Positions 7,629-15,976 of a stretch of DNA of 64,000 bases are shown piece after piece. The DNA is taken from the NCBI RefSeq assembly GCF_021172145.1, contig NZ_CP089095.1, forward strand, positions 1,674,001 through 1,738,000, given 5' to 3'. The position numbers and the translations under genes were made by a program. The stretch comes from Flavobacterium cyclinae. Its GTDB lineage: Bacteria; Bacteroidota; Bacteroidia; Flavobacteriales; Flavobacteriaceae. The notes under the pieces are model-generated. The model ran no database searches. It saw only the letters and a program-made list of their open reading frames with translations, and had not been told where the DNA came from. Each line of letters opens with the position of its first letter. Positions within the stretch are counted from its first letter, which is position 1.

Positions 7629-9536
7629 CTAGAGTTTACCGTCTTTGATTTCATCCACGATTTCTGGATTTAATAAAGTTGAGATGTCTCCAAAATTTGA
7701 AAAGTCTCCTTCGGCAATCTTTCTTAATATTCTACGCATAATTTTTCCTGAACGGGTTTTTGGTAAACCACTTACAAATTGTATTTTGTCTATTTTTGCA
7801 ATCGGACCAATTTGGTCAGAAATTAATTGATTAATCTCTTTAGCTAAATTCGCTCTATCACGACCTTCACCCGATTCTTTTAAAATAATAAATCCATAAA
7901 GTGCATTTCCTTTGATATCGTGAGGGAAACCTACAATTGCACTTTCTGCTACTGCTGGGTGTTCGTTAATAGCATCTTCTATAGGAGCAGTTCCTAAGTT
8001 ATGACCCGAAACAATGATTACATCATCTACTCTACCTGTAATTCTGTAATATCCTACTTCATCACGTAAAGCACCATCTCCTGTAAAATATTTACCTGGG
8101 AACGCGGTAAAATACGTTTCTTTATAGCGTTGGTGGTCACCCCAAATTGTTCTAGCCATAGATGGCCAAGGGAATTTAACACATAAAGCACCGGTTACTT
8201 GATTTCCTTCGATTTCATTACGTAATTCATCCATTAAAACAGGTTGAATTCCCGGTAACGGTAAAGAAGCATACGTTGGTTTTGTTGGAGTTACAAAAGG
8301 AATAGGAGAAATCATAATTCCACCCGTTTCTGTTTGCCACCAAGTATCTACTAATGGACAACGCTTTCCTCCTACGTGGTCGTTATACCAATGCCAAGCT
8401 TCTTCGTTAATTGGCTCCCCTACTGAACCAATAACTTTTAACGAACTTAATGGGAATCTTTGTACATAATCTAAGCTTTCTTTTGCCAAGGCACGAATTG
8501 CTGTAGGAGCCGTATAGAATTGAGTAATTTTATGTTTTTCAATAACTTCCCAGAATCGGCTAAAATCTGGATAAGATGGAACACCTTCAAAAATAACTGT
8601 TGTAGCACCATTTAAAAGTGGTCCGTATAAAATATAAGAGTGTCCGGTAATCCAACCAATATCAGCTGTACACCAGTAAATATCATTTTCTTCGTAATTG
8701 AATACATTTTTAAAAGTATAGGCGGTGTACACCATATAACCTGCTGTTGAGTGTACCATACCCTTAGGTTTTCCTGTTGAACCCGAAGTATAGAGTATAA
8801 ACAAAGGATCTTCAGCATCCATAATTTCAGCCACATTGTTTCCTACAGCAGCATCTAAAAGAGGTTGTAACCATAAATCTCTGCCATCTTTCATGTTTAC
8901 TTCAGTATTGGTTCTTTTTACGACCAAAACCGTTTCAACAGATGGACATTTATCTAAAGCCTCGTCAACAATTCCTTTTAAATCGATAGATTTATTACCA
9001 CGGTAACTTCCGTCAGAAGTAATAACCATTTTACATTCGCTATCATTAATACGAGCCGCAACTGCTGAAGCAGAAAAACCAGCAAAAACAACAGAATGGA
9101 TAGCTCCAATTCTTGCACAAGCTAAAACCGAAACCGCTAGTTCTGGAATCATCGGTAAGTAAATACAAACTCGATCTCCTTTTTTGATTCCTTGGTCACG
9201 TAAAACATTGGCTAATTTAGAAACTCTAGCATAAAGTTCATTATAGGTAATATGTTGTGCTGCTTCGCTAGGGTCATTAGGTTCAAAAATAATAGCGGTT
9301 TTATCGCCACGTTTTGCTAAATGTCTGTCGATACAGTTTTTTGTTATGTTTACTTTTGCATTTAAAAACCATTTAAATTCGGCTTCTTGCATATCAAATT
9401 CAAAAACCTTATCCCATTTTTGATACCATGTAAAATTTTCATCGGCAATACGATCCCAAAATTTTCTAGGTTCACGTACCGATTTTTTATACATCTTAAA
9501 GTAGTTTTCTAAATCGTGTATTTTGTAATAACTCAT
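7629..9536 (-). CDS. acs: Acetyl-CoA synthetase
   Basis: 635 residues, near the usual 640-650. It activates acetate to acetyl-CoA through acetyl-AMP. The ANL-family A3 loop YTSGSTGKPKG is at about 249-259; the conserved VDTWWQTETGG and the C-terminal GLPKTRSGKIMRR with the catalytic, acetylation-prone Lys598 are present. Spacing and sequence (IHSVVFAGFSASA, the ISTLLNPE tail) are those of Acs proper. A conserved 18-bp motif lies 65-82 bp upstream of the start, shared with prpE and the porin operon. Confidence 0.95.
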   Translation of the reverse strand: MSYYKIHDLENYFKMYKKSVREPRKFWDRIADENFTWYQKWDKVFEFDMQEAEFKWFLNAKVNITKNCIDRHLAKRGDKTAIIFEPNDPSEAAQHITYNELYARVSKLANVLRDQGIKKGDRVCIYLPMIPELAVSVLACARIGAIHSVVFAGFSASAVAARINDSECKMVITSDGSYRGNKSIDLKGIVDEALDKCPSVETVLVVKRTNTEVNMKDGRDLWLQPLLDAAVGNNVAEIMDAEDPLFILYTSGSTGKPKGMVHSTAGYMVYTAYTFKNVFNYEENDIYWCTADIGWITGHSYILYGPLLNGATTVIFEGVPSYPDFSRFWEVIEKHKITQFYTAPTAIRALAKESLDYVQRFPLSSLKVIGSVGEPINEEAWHWYNDHVGGKRCPLVDTWWQTETGGIMISPIPFVTPTKPTYASLPLPGIQPVLMDELRNEIEGNQVTGALCVKFPWPSMARTIWGDHQRYKETYFTAFPGKYFTGDGALRDEVGYYRITGRVDDVIIVSGHNLGTAPIEDAINEHPAVAESAIVGFPHDIKGNALYGFIILKESGEGRDRANLAKEINQLISDQIGPIAKIDKIQFVSGLPKTRSGKIMRRILRKIAEGDFSNFGDISTLLNPEIVDEIKDGKL

Positions 9537-9563
9537 TTTTTAGTTTTTTTTATATTGATAATG

Positions 9564-9618
9564 TAAATATAACTAATATGTTTTAAGAATTTTATAATTT
9601 CTTGCTAAATAGGTATAG
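9564..9618 (-). promoter_or_regulatory. acs promoter: shared 18-bp motif plus TATATTTA box
   Basis: On the minus strand CTATACCTATTTAGCAAG (9618 to 9601) is followed after 29 bp by TATATTTA (9571 to 9564), a TAnnTTTG-like -7 box. The identical 18-mer with the same 29-bp spacing occurs before prpE. The motif lies where an activator would bind, upstream of the -33 region. Confidence 0.6.
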
Positions 9619-9661
9619 TTTAGTAATTAGTAATTAGTAGCTAATAGTTAGTTTGACTATA

Positions 9662-11557
9662 TTATTTAAAACTTCCAATCTTTGCATGTTCTAAAACTTC
9701 TCTAATTTCATCGATAATTGCTTCATCATCAATTGTGGAAGGAACTTGGAATTGTTCTCCATCAGCAATGCTTCGCATCATTTTACGAAGAATTTTTCCA
9801 GAACGTGTTTTAGGTAAACGTTGAACAACTACTACATCTCGTAATGAAGCAACAGCACCAATTTGCTCACGAACTAAATGCACTACTTCATGTTGTAATT
9901 GAAAATGTTCGATTTCTTCACCTGATTTAGCAACTACTAGCGCTAAAGGAATTTGTCCTTTTAATTCGTCATTAATTCCAATTACAGCACATTCTGCCAC
10001 TGAATGATGTGATGCTACAATTTCTTCCATTTCGGCAGTGGATAGTCGGTGACCTGCTACGTTTATAACATCATCTACCCTACCTGTAATGTAAATGTAA
10101 TCTTCATCATCTTTAAAACCACCATCTCCTGAGAAGTAGTATCCTGGAAATTTATTCAAATATCCCGCTTTAAAACGTTCGTTGTCTTTCCATAAATCCA
10201 ATAAGGTTCCAGGCGGTAAAGGCAATTTGATTACAACATAACCTTCTTCATTAGGTCCTAATTCTTGTCCGTTTTCTCCAAAAATTCGGATATCGTAACC
10301 TGTAACAGCTTTTCCTGCAGACCCAGGTTTTATAGGTAAGTATTCTACTCCCATCATATTGGCAATCATTGGCCAACCCGATTCTGTTTGCCACCAATGG
10401 TCAATAGCTGGAATAGGAATATGTTCGCGATACCATTCTAAAGTGGCAACATCACAACGTTCTCCAGCTAAGAATTGAATTCGTAAACTACTTAAATCAT
10501 ATTGTTTGATAAATTCTCCATTTGGATCCTCTTTTTTGATGGCGCGAATGGCTGTTGGTGCAGTGAACATAATATTTACTTTGTGTTCCGCAATAACACG
10601 CCAAAATGTACTAGCATCAGGAGTTCGGATAGGTTTTCCTTCAAAAATAATGGTTGTATTTCTATTGATTAAAGGTCCGTAAACGATGTAACTATGTCCT
10701 ACCACCCAACCCACATCAGATGCTGCCCAAAATACATCACCTTCTTTAGCATCATAAATATGTTGCATTGAAAATTTAAGTGCGGTAGCGTAACCCCCTG
10801 TATCTCTTACAATTCCTTTTGGTTTTCCAGTAGTTCCAGAAGTATATAAAATATACAAAGGATGGGTAGCATTTACAGGAACGCAAGGTGTCTCTTCTGA
10901 ACCATAAACCAATGCATCATAATCGACATCATATTTTTTAAATGGAACTCTTGCACCTAATTTTCTATTGAAAACCAGTACTTTTTCAGGCTTGTGATTG
11001 GCTAATTCAATAGCCTCGTCTACCAAAGGCTTGTAAGCTATTAATCTATCGATTTCAATTCCTGATGAAGCAGTGATGATAGCTTTTGGTTCGCAATCAT
11101 CAATACGAATGGCTAATTCATGTGGTGCAAAACCTCCAAAAACCACTGAGTGTGTTACTCCTATTCGAGCGCAAGCCAACATAGCAAATGCTGCTTGTGG
11201 AATCATAGGCATGTAAATTACTGCGGTATCTCCTTTTTCTAATCCTAATGAAAGTAACCCGCCAGCTAGTTTAGCTACTTCTGTTTTAACTTCGTTAAAT
11301 GTATACTTCTTAACAGTTTGCGTTACAGGAGAATCATATATGATGGCTATTTGTTCGCCAAAGCCATCTTGAATATGTTTATCTACGGCTAAATAACAAG
11401 CATTTAAATTTCCATCGGCAAACCATAATGGGTAACCGTTATTATCGGTTGATAAAATGTTGGAAGGCAAATTGTACCATTCTAATTGATTGGCTTGAGT
11501 TGACCAGAATTCTTCAGAAGAAGTTATACTTTTTTTATAAATATCGCAATAATTCAT
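9662..11557 (-). CDS. prpE: Propionyl-CoA synthetase (PrpE-like acyl-CoA synthetase)
   Basis: 631 residues of the ANL superfamily. The A3 loop YTSGTTGKPKG is at about 238-248, followed by the VRDTGGY stretch characteristic of PrpE. IIDHWWQTESGW-type sequence and the C-terminal LPKTRSGKILRK (Lys588) are present. It activates propionate and probably other short-chain acids. It is clearly a paralogue of, not a copy of, the adjacent acs. The upstream region carries exactly the acs 18-mer, implying joint control. Confidence 0.88.
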   Translation of the reverse strand: MNYCDIYKKSITSSEEFWSTQANQLEWYNLPSNILSTDNNGYPLWFADGNLNACYLAVDKHIQDGFGEQIAIIYDSPVTQTVKKYTFNEVKTEVAKLAGGLLSLGLEKGDTAVIYMPMIPQAAFAMLACARIGVTHSVVFGGFAPHELAIRIDDCEPKAIITASSGIEIDRLIAYKPLVDEAIELANHKPEKVLVFNRKLGARVPFKKYDVDYDALVYGSEETPCVPVNATHPLYILYTSGTTGKPKGIVRDTGGYATALKFSMQHIYDAKEGDVFWAASDVGWVVGHSYIVYGPLINRNTTIIFEGKPIRTPDASTFWRVIAEHKVNIMFTAPTAIRAIKKEDPNGEFIKQYDLSSLRIQFLAGERCDVATLEWYREHIPIPAIDHWWQTESGWPMIANMMGVEYLPIKPGSAGKAVTGYDIRIFGENGQELGPNEEGYVVIKLPLPPGTLLDLWKDNERFKAGYLNKFPGYYFSGDGGFKDDEDYIYITGRVDDVINVAGHRLSTAEMEEIVASHHSVAECAVIGINDELKGQIPLALVVAKSGEEIEHFQLQHEVVHLVREQIGAVASLRDVVVVQRLPKTRSGKILRKMMRSIADGEQFQVPSTIDDEAIIDEIREVLEHAKIGSFK

Positions 11558-11593
11558 TTGTATTATTCAATTTATGTGATTTATTTTCTTTAG

Positions 11594-11648
11594 TAAATGT
11601 AGAAAATAAAATCATGCTAAATGAATTAATCTTGCTAAATAGGTATAG
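11594..11648 (-). promoter_or_regulatory. prpE promoter: shared 18-bp motif plus TACATTTA box
   Basis: CTATACCTATTTAGCAAG on the minus strand (11648 to 11631), then 29 bp, then TACATTTA (11601 to 11594). It is identical in motif and spacing to the acs promoter, while the sequence between motif and box has diverged, which argues for functional conservation rather than simple duplication. Confidence 0.6.
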
Positions 11649-12545
11649 GTTTAAGAGATTAGATGTTAGAATATAGAATTTAGAAGTGCAGTTTAAACAT
11701 TTTCATAAGCCTTCGACAAACTCAGGATGTCAAATGAGACAATAAAATTCTATAGATTTCTATAAATTTAAATTTTAAAGATGATTTAATTTTCTTCAAT
11801 CTGTGTTCCAAAAAAATATCAAGAGAAAGTTCAAGTGCAAGAGCAAAAATCAAATTAGATGCTTAACAGCATTACAAACTGGACGGTTAGAAAACCCAAA
11901 TAAGTGAAACGCTCTGTGTCTCTCTATCAACGTAATACAAGTAAAAGAAACTCCGTGTAGCTCGGTGTAAAATCTTAACCACAAGGCGCACTAAGAAAGC
12001 ACAAAGAACACAAAGCTTTACGAAGCAAAAGCCAACCCATCACCCATCACTCATCACCCATTATCAATCACTTATCCAAGAGATGCTTAACAGTATGACA
12101 AACTGGGTGGTTAGAAAACATAAATAAGTGAAACGCTCTGTGTAGCTCTCTCAACGCAATACAAATAAAAGAAACTCCGTGTAGCTCGGTGTAAAATCTT
12201 AACCACAAGGCGCACTAAGAAAGCACAAAGAACACAATGCTTTACGAAGCAAAAGCCAACCCATCACCCATCACTCATTATCAATCTCTTATCCATGAGA
12301 TGCTTAACAGCATGACAAACTGGGTGGTTGGTCTTATGTGAACTATGAAAAGTGAAACGTCCGAAGCTTCGATCGATATTTCGGATTAAAATCAACACAA
12401 AGTAAAGCTAATGTGTCTATGTGTTTTAATAATTCACACTTATCCAATAGATGCTTTATGGTTTAACAAACTGGGTGGTTGGAAAAAAGGTAAATAAATT
12501 ATATTCTGTAATAATGTTTATAAAAGAAAGCTTGAATTTTTAAAT
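11649..12545. repeat. Non-coding repeat array between prpE and the response regulator
   Basis: About 900 bp without a credible gene. From 11858 on there are tandem units beginning at 11858, 12082, 12299 and 12450 (spacings about 224, 217 and 151 bp). Each starts with gatgctt(t/a)a and contains aaactggRYggtt, and the units before the last continue with AAGTGAAACG. Units 1 and 2 also contain the ctccgtgtagctcggtgtaaa and ccatcacccatcac segments; unit 3 instead has ccgaagcttcg. The left edge at about 11708 has agccttcgacaaactcagga, a sequence I recall as a common bacterial intergenic repeat. Confidence 0.75.
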
Positions 12546-12908
12546 TTATGATAACAACTCCTCCACTTTCTCCACTACTTTTTTAATCGAAAAGGGCTTC
12601 GTCATGTAAGCATCGGCACCTAATGCCAACCCTTTTTCAATGTCACTTTCTTTGTTTTTTGCAGATAAAAACATCACTTTAGTGTGTTGTAAATTAGCGT
12701 CTTTTCTGATTTGCTCTAATGTAGCAAAACCATCCACCATAGGCATCATAATATCTAATATAATGACATCTGGGAAATTGGTTGTTACAATATCTAAAGC
12801 TTCTTGTCCGTCACGTGCTATGAATACTTCATAATTACTTTTCTTGAACGTATATTCTAGTGTCATTACGATGTTAGGTTCGTCGTCTACAATTAAAATC
12901 TTTTTCAT
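12546..12908 (-). CDS. Single-domain response regulator (CheY-like receiver)
   Basis: 120 residues, entirely a receiver domain. Acidic pocket Asp8/Asp9, phospho-acceptor Asp52 in ILDIMMP, Ser82 switch residue and Lys104 in YMTKPFS are all present. There is no DNA-binding or enzymatic output domain, so it must act by protein-protein contact or as a phosphate relay or sink. It is encoded 102 bp downstream of the symporter-kinase gene on the same strand, its probable partner. In proteobacterial CrbSR systems the regulator carries an HTH domain; that is missing here. Confidence 0.93.
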   Translation of the reverse strand: MKKILIVDDEPNIVMTLEYTFKKSNYEVFIARDGQEALDIVTTNFPDVIILDIMMPMVDGFATLEQIRKDANLQHTKVMFLSAKNKESDIEKGLALGADAYMTKPFSIKKVVEKVEELLS

Positions 12909-13010
12909 AAGTTTTTCTTATTGTTTTTTAAAGGTCTTATGTAATCGCTTTATTTTTAAAGGTGTATGTTTTCAACAAACTTTTTATTGTTAGCGATTTC
13001 ATGGTCTTTT

Positions 13011-15704
13011 TTAATTTTCAATATTTTTAACTGGCAAAGTGAATACAAAACAAGCACCTTTTACACTTGGTTCAACCCAAATCTTTCCTTTGTGATGTTC
13101 TATAATTTGTTTGCAAATAGCTAATCCTAAGCCGCTACCCACAGGTTTTTTAAAATTCTGATTGGATGCTTGATAAAATTTGTCAAATATAACGTCAAAT
13201 TCGTTAGGATTAATACCTTTTCCATTATCTTGAACCGATGTTACAACAAAATTATCGTTTTGTTTGACTTGAATAGTAATTAATCCCTCTGTTTCAGGAC
13301 AAAACTTTATGGCATTTGAAAGTAAATTGGTAATTACTTGAATGATTCTATCTTCATCATAATACGCTGAAATAGTATCTTTACTTTCAATATACACGCT
13401 GATATTTCTATTTTTTATCAACTGTTGTAAAGGCTCAATCGAATGTTCAATTGTGGCTATTAAGTTATTTTGACTAGGATGAATTGTTTGTTTTCCGGTT
13501 TCAAATTTTTCTAAATCCAATATTTTATCAATCAATCGATTTAAACGATCCGATTCCGATATAATATTCTGTAAGAATTGTTTTCGAAGTTCTTCGGGAA
13601 TTTCGTCATCGTCATGTAAAATTTCACTTGCTGCTCGAATAGCGGTAATTGGGGTTCGAAGTTCATGTGTTACCGTATCTAAAAACTCATCTTTTTGAAT
13701 GTCTTTTCGAACCAATGTTTCATTTGCCTTTTGTAATTCGGATGTGATTTTTTGAAGTTCGTTTGAGGTTTCTGTCAATTTTTTATTGATGGTAATGTTC
13801 TCTTTAGATTCTTCTAGAATTTTTAATACTTCGGGCAAGGTAATTTTTTCTTCTTTTACGACACTTGAAATCAGAATTCGAGCAGAAGCTGTTCCAATAT
13901 GTCCCGTTAGAAGGTTTTCAGCAAATTTCACTAATCGCGCATCGGCCAACTCTTGATCTTTGTCCACTTTATATTTTAAATTGAAAATATTCATTGCTCT
14001 TTTGGTTCGTTCTTCCCCTAAAAATCGAATCAAAACCTTTTCAATATCACGCGTATAAGCGGTTCCTTTCCAAACGAAGGCATTTTCATGATTGGTGCTG
14101 TATTTATCGATATCAACGTACATTTCGGCATAATTGCGTTCGCGATAATTCCCTTTAAAACTCACAGAAACAGCAAAATAAGTCAGTGTATTAAATAACA
14201 TACTCCAAAATAAAGCATGAGGAACAGGTTGTAAATAATCCAATCCAAAAAGTTGAAATGGTTTTAACAGTTTGATTTTCATAAATCCTTCTGAAATAAA
14301 GGAACTTTCCTCATTGGTTAATCCAATAGCATACGGTAACAATAAAGTATATATGCAGATTAAAAAACCAATGATAATTCCGTAAATAGCACCTAATCGA
14401 GAACCTCTTCTCCATAAAATAGCACCAAAGAAAGCTGGCGCTAATTGGGCAATAATAACAAACGAAATCAGTCCAATAGAAACCAAACTGTAATCCAAAG
14501 CGAAAAATCGGTAAATAAAATAAGCTGCAATAATTAAAGAAAATATACCGATTTTACGAATGTTTACAATTTTCTTGTTGTTGATGATTTGTTCTTCATT
14601 TTTTAATTTTCCTAAAAAGGTATAAGGAATTAATAAGTTGTTACTCAACATAGTAGATAAACTAATACTGGAAACAACTATCATGGAAATTGCAGCAGAA
14701 AATCCGCCTAAAAAAACCAAAACCGTTAAGATTTTATTGTCAAAAAACTGTGGAATTAAAAGCGAATAGGTATCTGCATTACTGTTTTGACCTTCAAACA
14801 AAACATTCCCTCCCCATGCAATAGGATAAACAAATAAGTTGAATAACAACAAATAAAGTGGAAATAGCCAAATTGCCGTTTTAATATGACGCTCTCTATT
14901 ATTTTCTACAACCGACATTTGAAATTGTCTTGGCAAAAGAAATATAGCAAAAAGCGAAACCATACTTAAAAAGAACCAGTTTAATCCTTGCTCTAATCCA
15001 CCTATTGTATTTTTCTCTTTGAAATTTGGCAATAGAGAAGCTTTACTGTAAATATCGTCATAACCATCAAATACAAAGAACGTTACATAAATTCCAACTA
15101 TTAAAAAGAAGACTAATTTTAATACACTTTCAAGTGCAACAGCAGTAACAATTCCTTTTCTTTTTTCAGAAGCATCCACATATCGTGTACCATAATAAGA
15201 AGCAAATAAGGCTAAAGCTATAGATACATAAGTTGTTGTATCATCTAAAATATTAGAGCTTGAACTTGTTTTTGTAACAATATGAAACGTTTCAGAAATG
15301 GCTTTCAATTGTAAGGCAATATAGGGTAAAATTCCAGCCATGCATACTACAGTTACAATAGCCCCTAAAAATCGACTATTTCCATAACGAAGTGAAATAA
15401 AATCGGCAATACTGGATATTTTATTTACTCTTGAAATTCGAATAATTTTCTTTAAAACTATGATCCAAGCAGGAATAATTATGATAGGCCCAATGTATAT
15501 AGGAAGATAGTTTAAACCTGAATTAGCCGCAACTCCAATACTTCCATAATAGGTCCATGCCGTACAATAAACCGCTAATGAGAGTGAATATATATACGAG
15601 TTATTCGTCCACTTGATATTTTCTTTTTTTTCAGCCCAGTGAGCAATAAAAAAAAGGAAAGCCAAGTATCCTAATAAGATGAGTAATAATAGTGCACTAT
15701 TCAT
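13011..15704 (-). CDS. Sodium:solute symporter-histidine kinase fusion (CrbS-like)
   Basis: 897 residues. The first ~500 are a full SSS-family transporter with about 13 membrane segments (N-terminal VYCTAWTYYGSIG, central LPRQFQMSVVENN). A soluble linker (about 540-660), possibly including a STAC-type domain, leads to a HisKA/HATPase module: H-box THELRTPI near residue 680, N-box NLLSNAIKF, G1 VQDNGKGI and G2 GSGLGLAICK. Members of this architecture (CrbS in Vibrio and Pseudomonas) control acs. The neighbourhood here supports acetate or a related solute as signal or substrate. It overlaps the upstream small gene by 8 bp. Confidence 0.92.
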   Translation of the reverse strand: MNSALLLLILLGYLAFLFFIAHWAEKKENIKWTNNSYIYSLSLAVYCTAWTYYGSIGVAANSGLNYLPIYIGPIIIIPAWIIVLKKIIRISRVNKISSIADFISLRYGNSRFLGAIVTVVCMAGILPYIALQLKAISETFHIVTKTSSSSNILDDTTTYVSIALALFASYYGTRYVDASEKRKGIVTAVALESVLKLVFFLIVGIYVTFFVFDGYDDIYSKASLLPNFKEKNTIGGLEQGLNWFFLSMVSLFAIFLLPRQFQMSVVENNRERHIKTAIWLFPLYLLLFNLFVYPIAWGGNVLFEGQNSNADTYSLLIPQFFDNKILTVLVFLGGFSAAISMIVVSSISLSTMLSNNLLIPYTFLGKLKNEEQIINNKKIVNIRKIGIFSLIIAAYFIYRFFALDYSLVSIGLISFVIIAQLAPAFFGAILWRRGSRLGAIYGIIIGFLICIYTLLLPYAIGLTNEESSFISEGFMKIKLLKPFQLFGLDYLQPVPHALFWSMLFNTLTYFAVSVSFKGNYRERNYAEMYVDIDKYSTNHENAFVWKGTAYTRDIEKVLIRFLGEERTKRAMNIFNLKYKVDKDQELADARLVKFAENLLTGHIGTASARILISSVVKEEKITLPEVLKILEESKENITINKKLTETSNELQKITSELQKANETLVRKDIQKDEFLDTVTHELRTPITAIRAASEILHDDDEIPEELRKQFLQNIISESDRLNRLIDKILDLEKFETGKQTIHPSQNNLIATIEHSIEPLQQLIKNRNISVYIESKDTISAYYDEDRIIQVITNLLSNAIKFCPETEGLITIQVKQNDNFVVTSVQDNGKGINPNEFDVIFDKFYQASNQNFKKPVGSGLGLAICKQIIEHHKGKIWVEPSVKGACFVFTLPVKNIEN

Positions 15705-15891
15705 AATAACGTTGTACTACAATCCAAGACATTAATACTGAAAAAATCCAAATAGAAAAGATGTAAATATAAATTATGGGCAAACCAAAAAATGCGTCAG
15801 CACTATCAAACAGCAGTAAAATAGGTAAATTAAGTACTAATAATAGTAACATGGAAATAACTACTAATTTTTGTTGATGCCTTTTTTTCAT
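15697..15891 (-). CDS. Small two-helix membrane protein, coupled to the sensor kinase
   Basis: 64 residues with two strongly hydrophobic segments (about 10-28 and 36-56) and a basic N-terminus. No family recognised. It overlaps the start of the symporter-kinase gene by 8 bp, so the two are translationally coupled. A small helper for the SSS kinase, analogous to the DUF4212 subunit of the neighbouring symporter, is plausible but is inference. Confidence 0.7.
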   Translation of the reverse strand: MKKRHQQKLVVISMLLLLVLNLPILLLFDSADAFFGLPIIYIYIFSIWIFSVLMSWIVVQRYYE

Positions 15892-15924
15892 TTTCTAGAT
15901 AATATAAGATGTCTAAAAATACAA

Positions 15925-15953
15925 ACTCTGCTCTCGAAAACCAAGAGCAGAGT
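15925..15953 (-). terminator. Strong hairpin ending the porin-symporter operon
   Basis: ACTCTGCTCT and AGAGCAGAGT form a perfect 10-bp stem with a 9-nt loop, 24 bp past the symporter stop on the minus strand and followed by a T-rich stretch. It separates the porin-DUF4212-symporter unit from the small-protein/sensor-kinase unit. Confidence 0.8.
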
Positions 15954-15976
15954 GTAAAAATATCATATTTTTTTGA

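Noticed and set aside
7629..11557. acs and prpE as a recent tandem duplication
   Set aside because: The proteins differ throughout and carry distinct Acs- and PrpE-specific signatures; they are old paralogues sharing a promoter motif.
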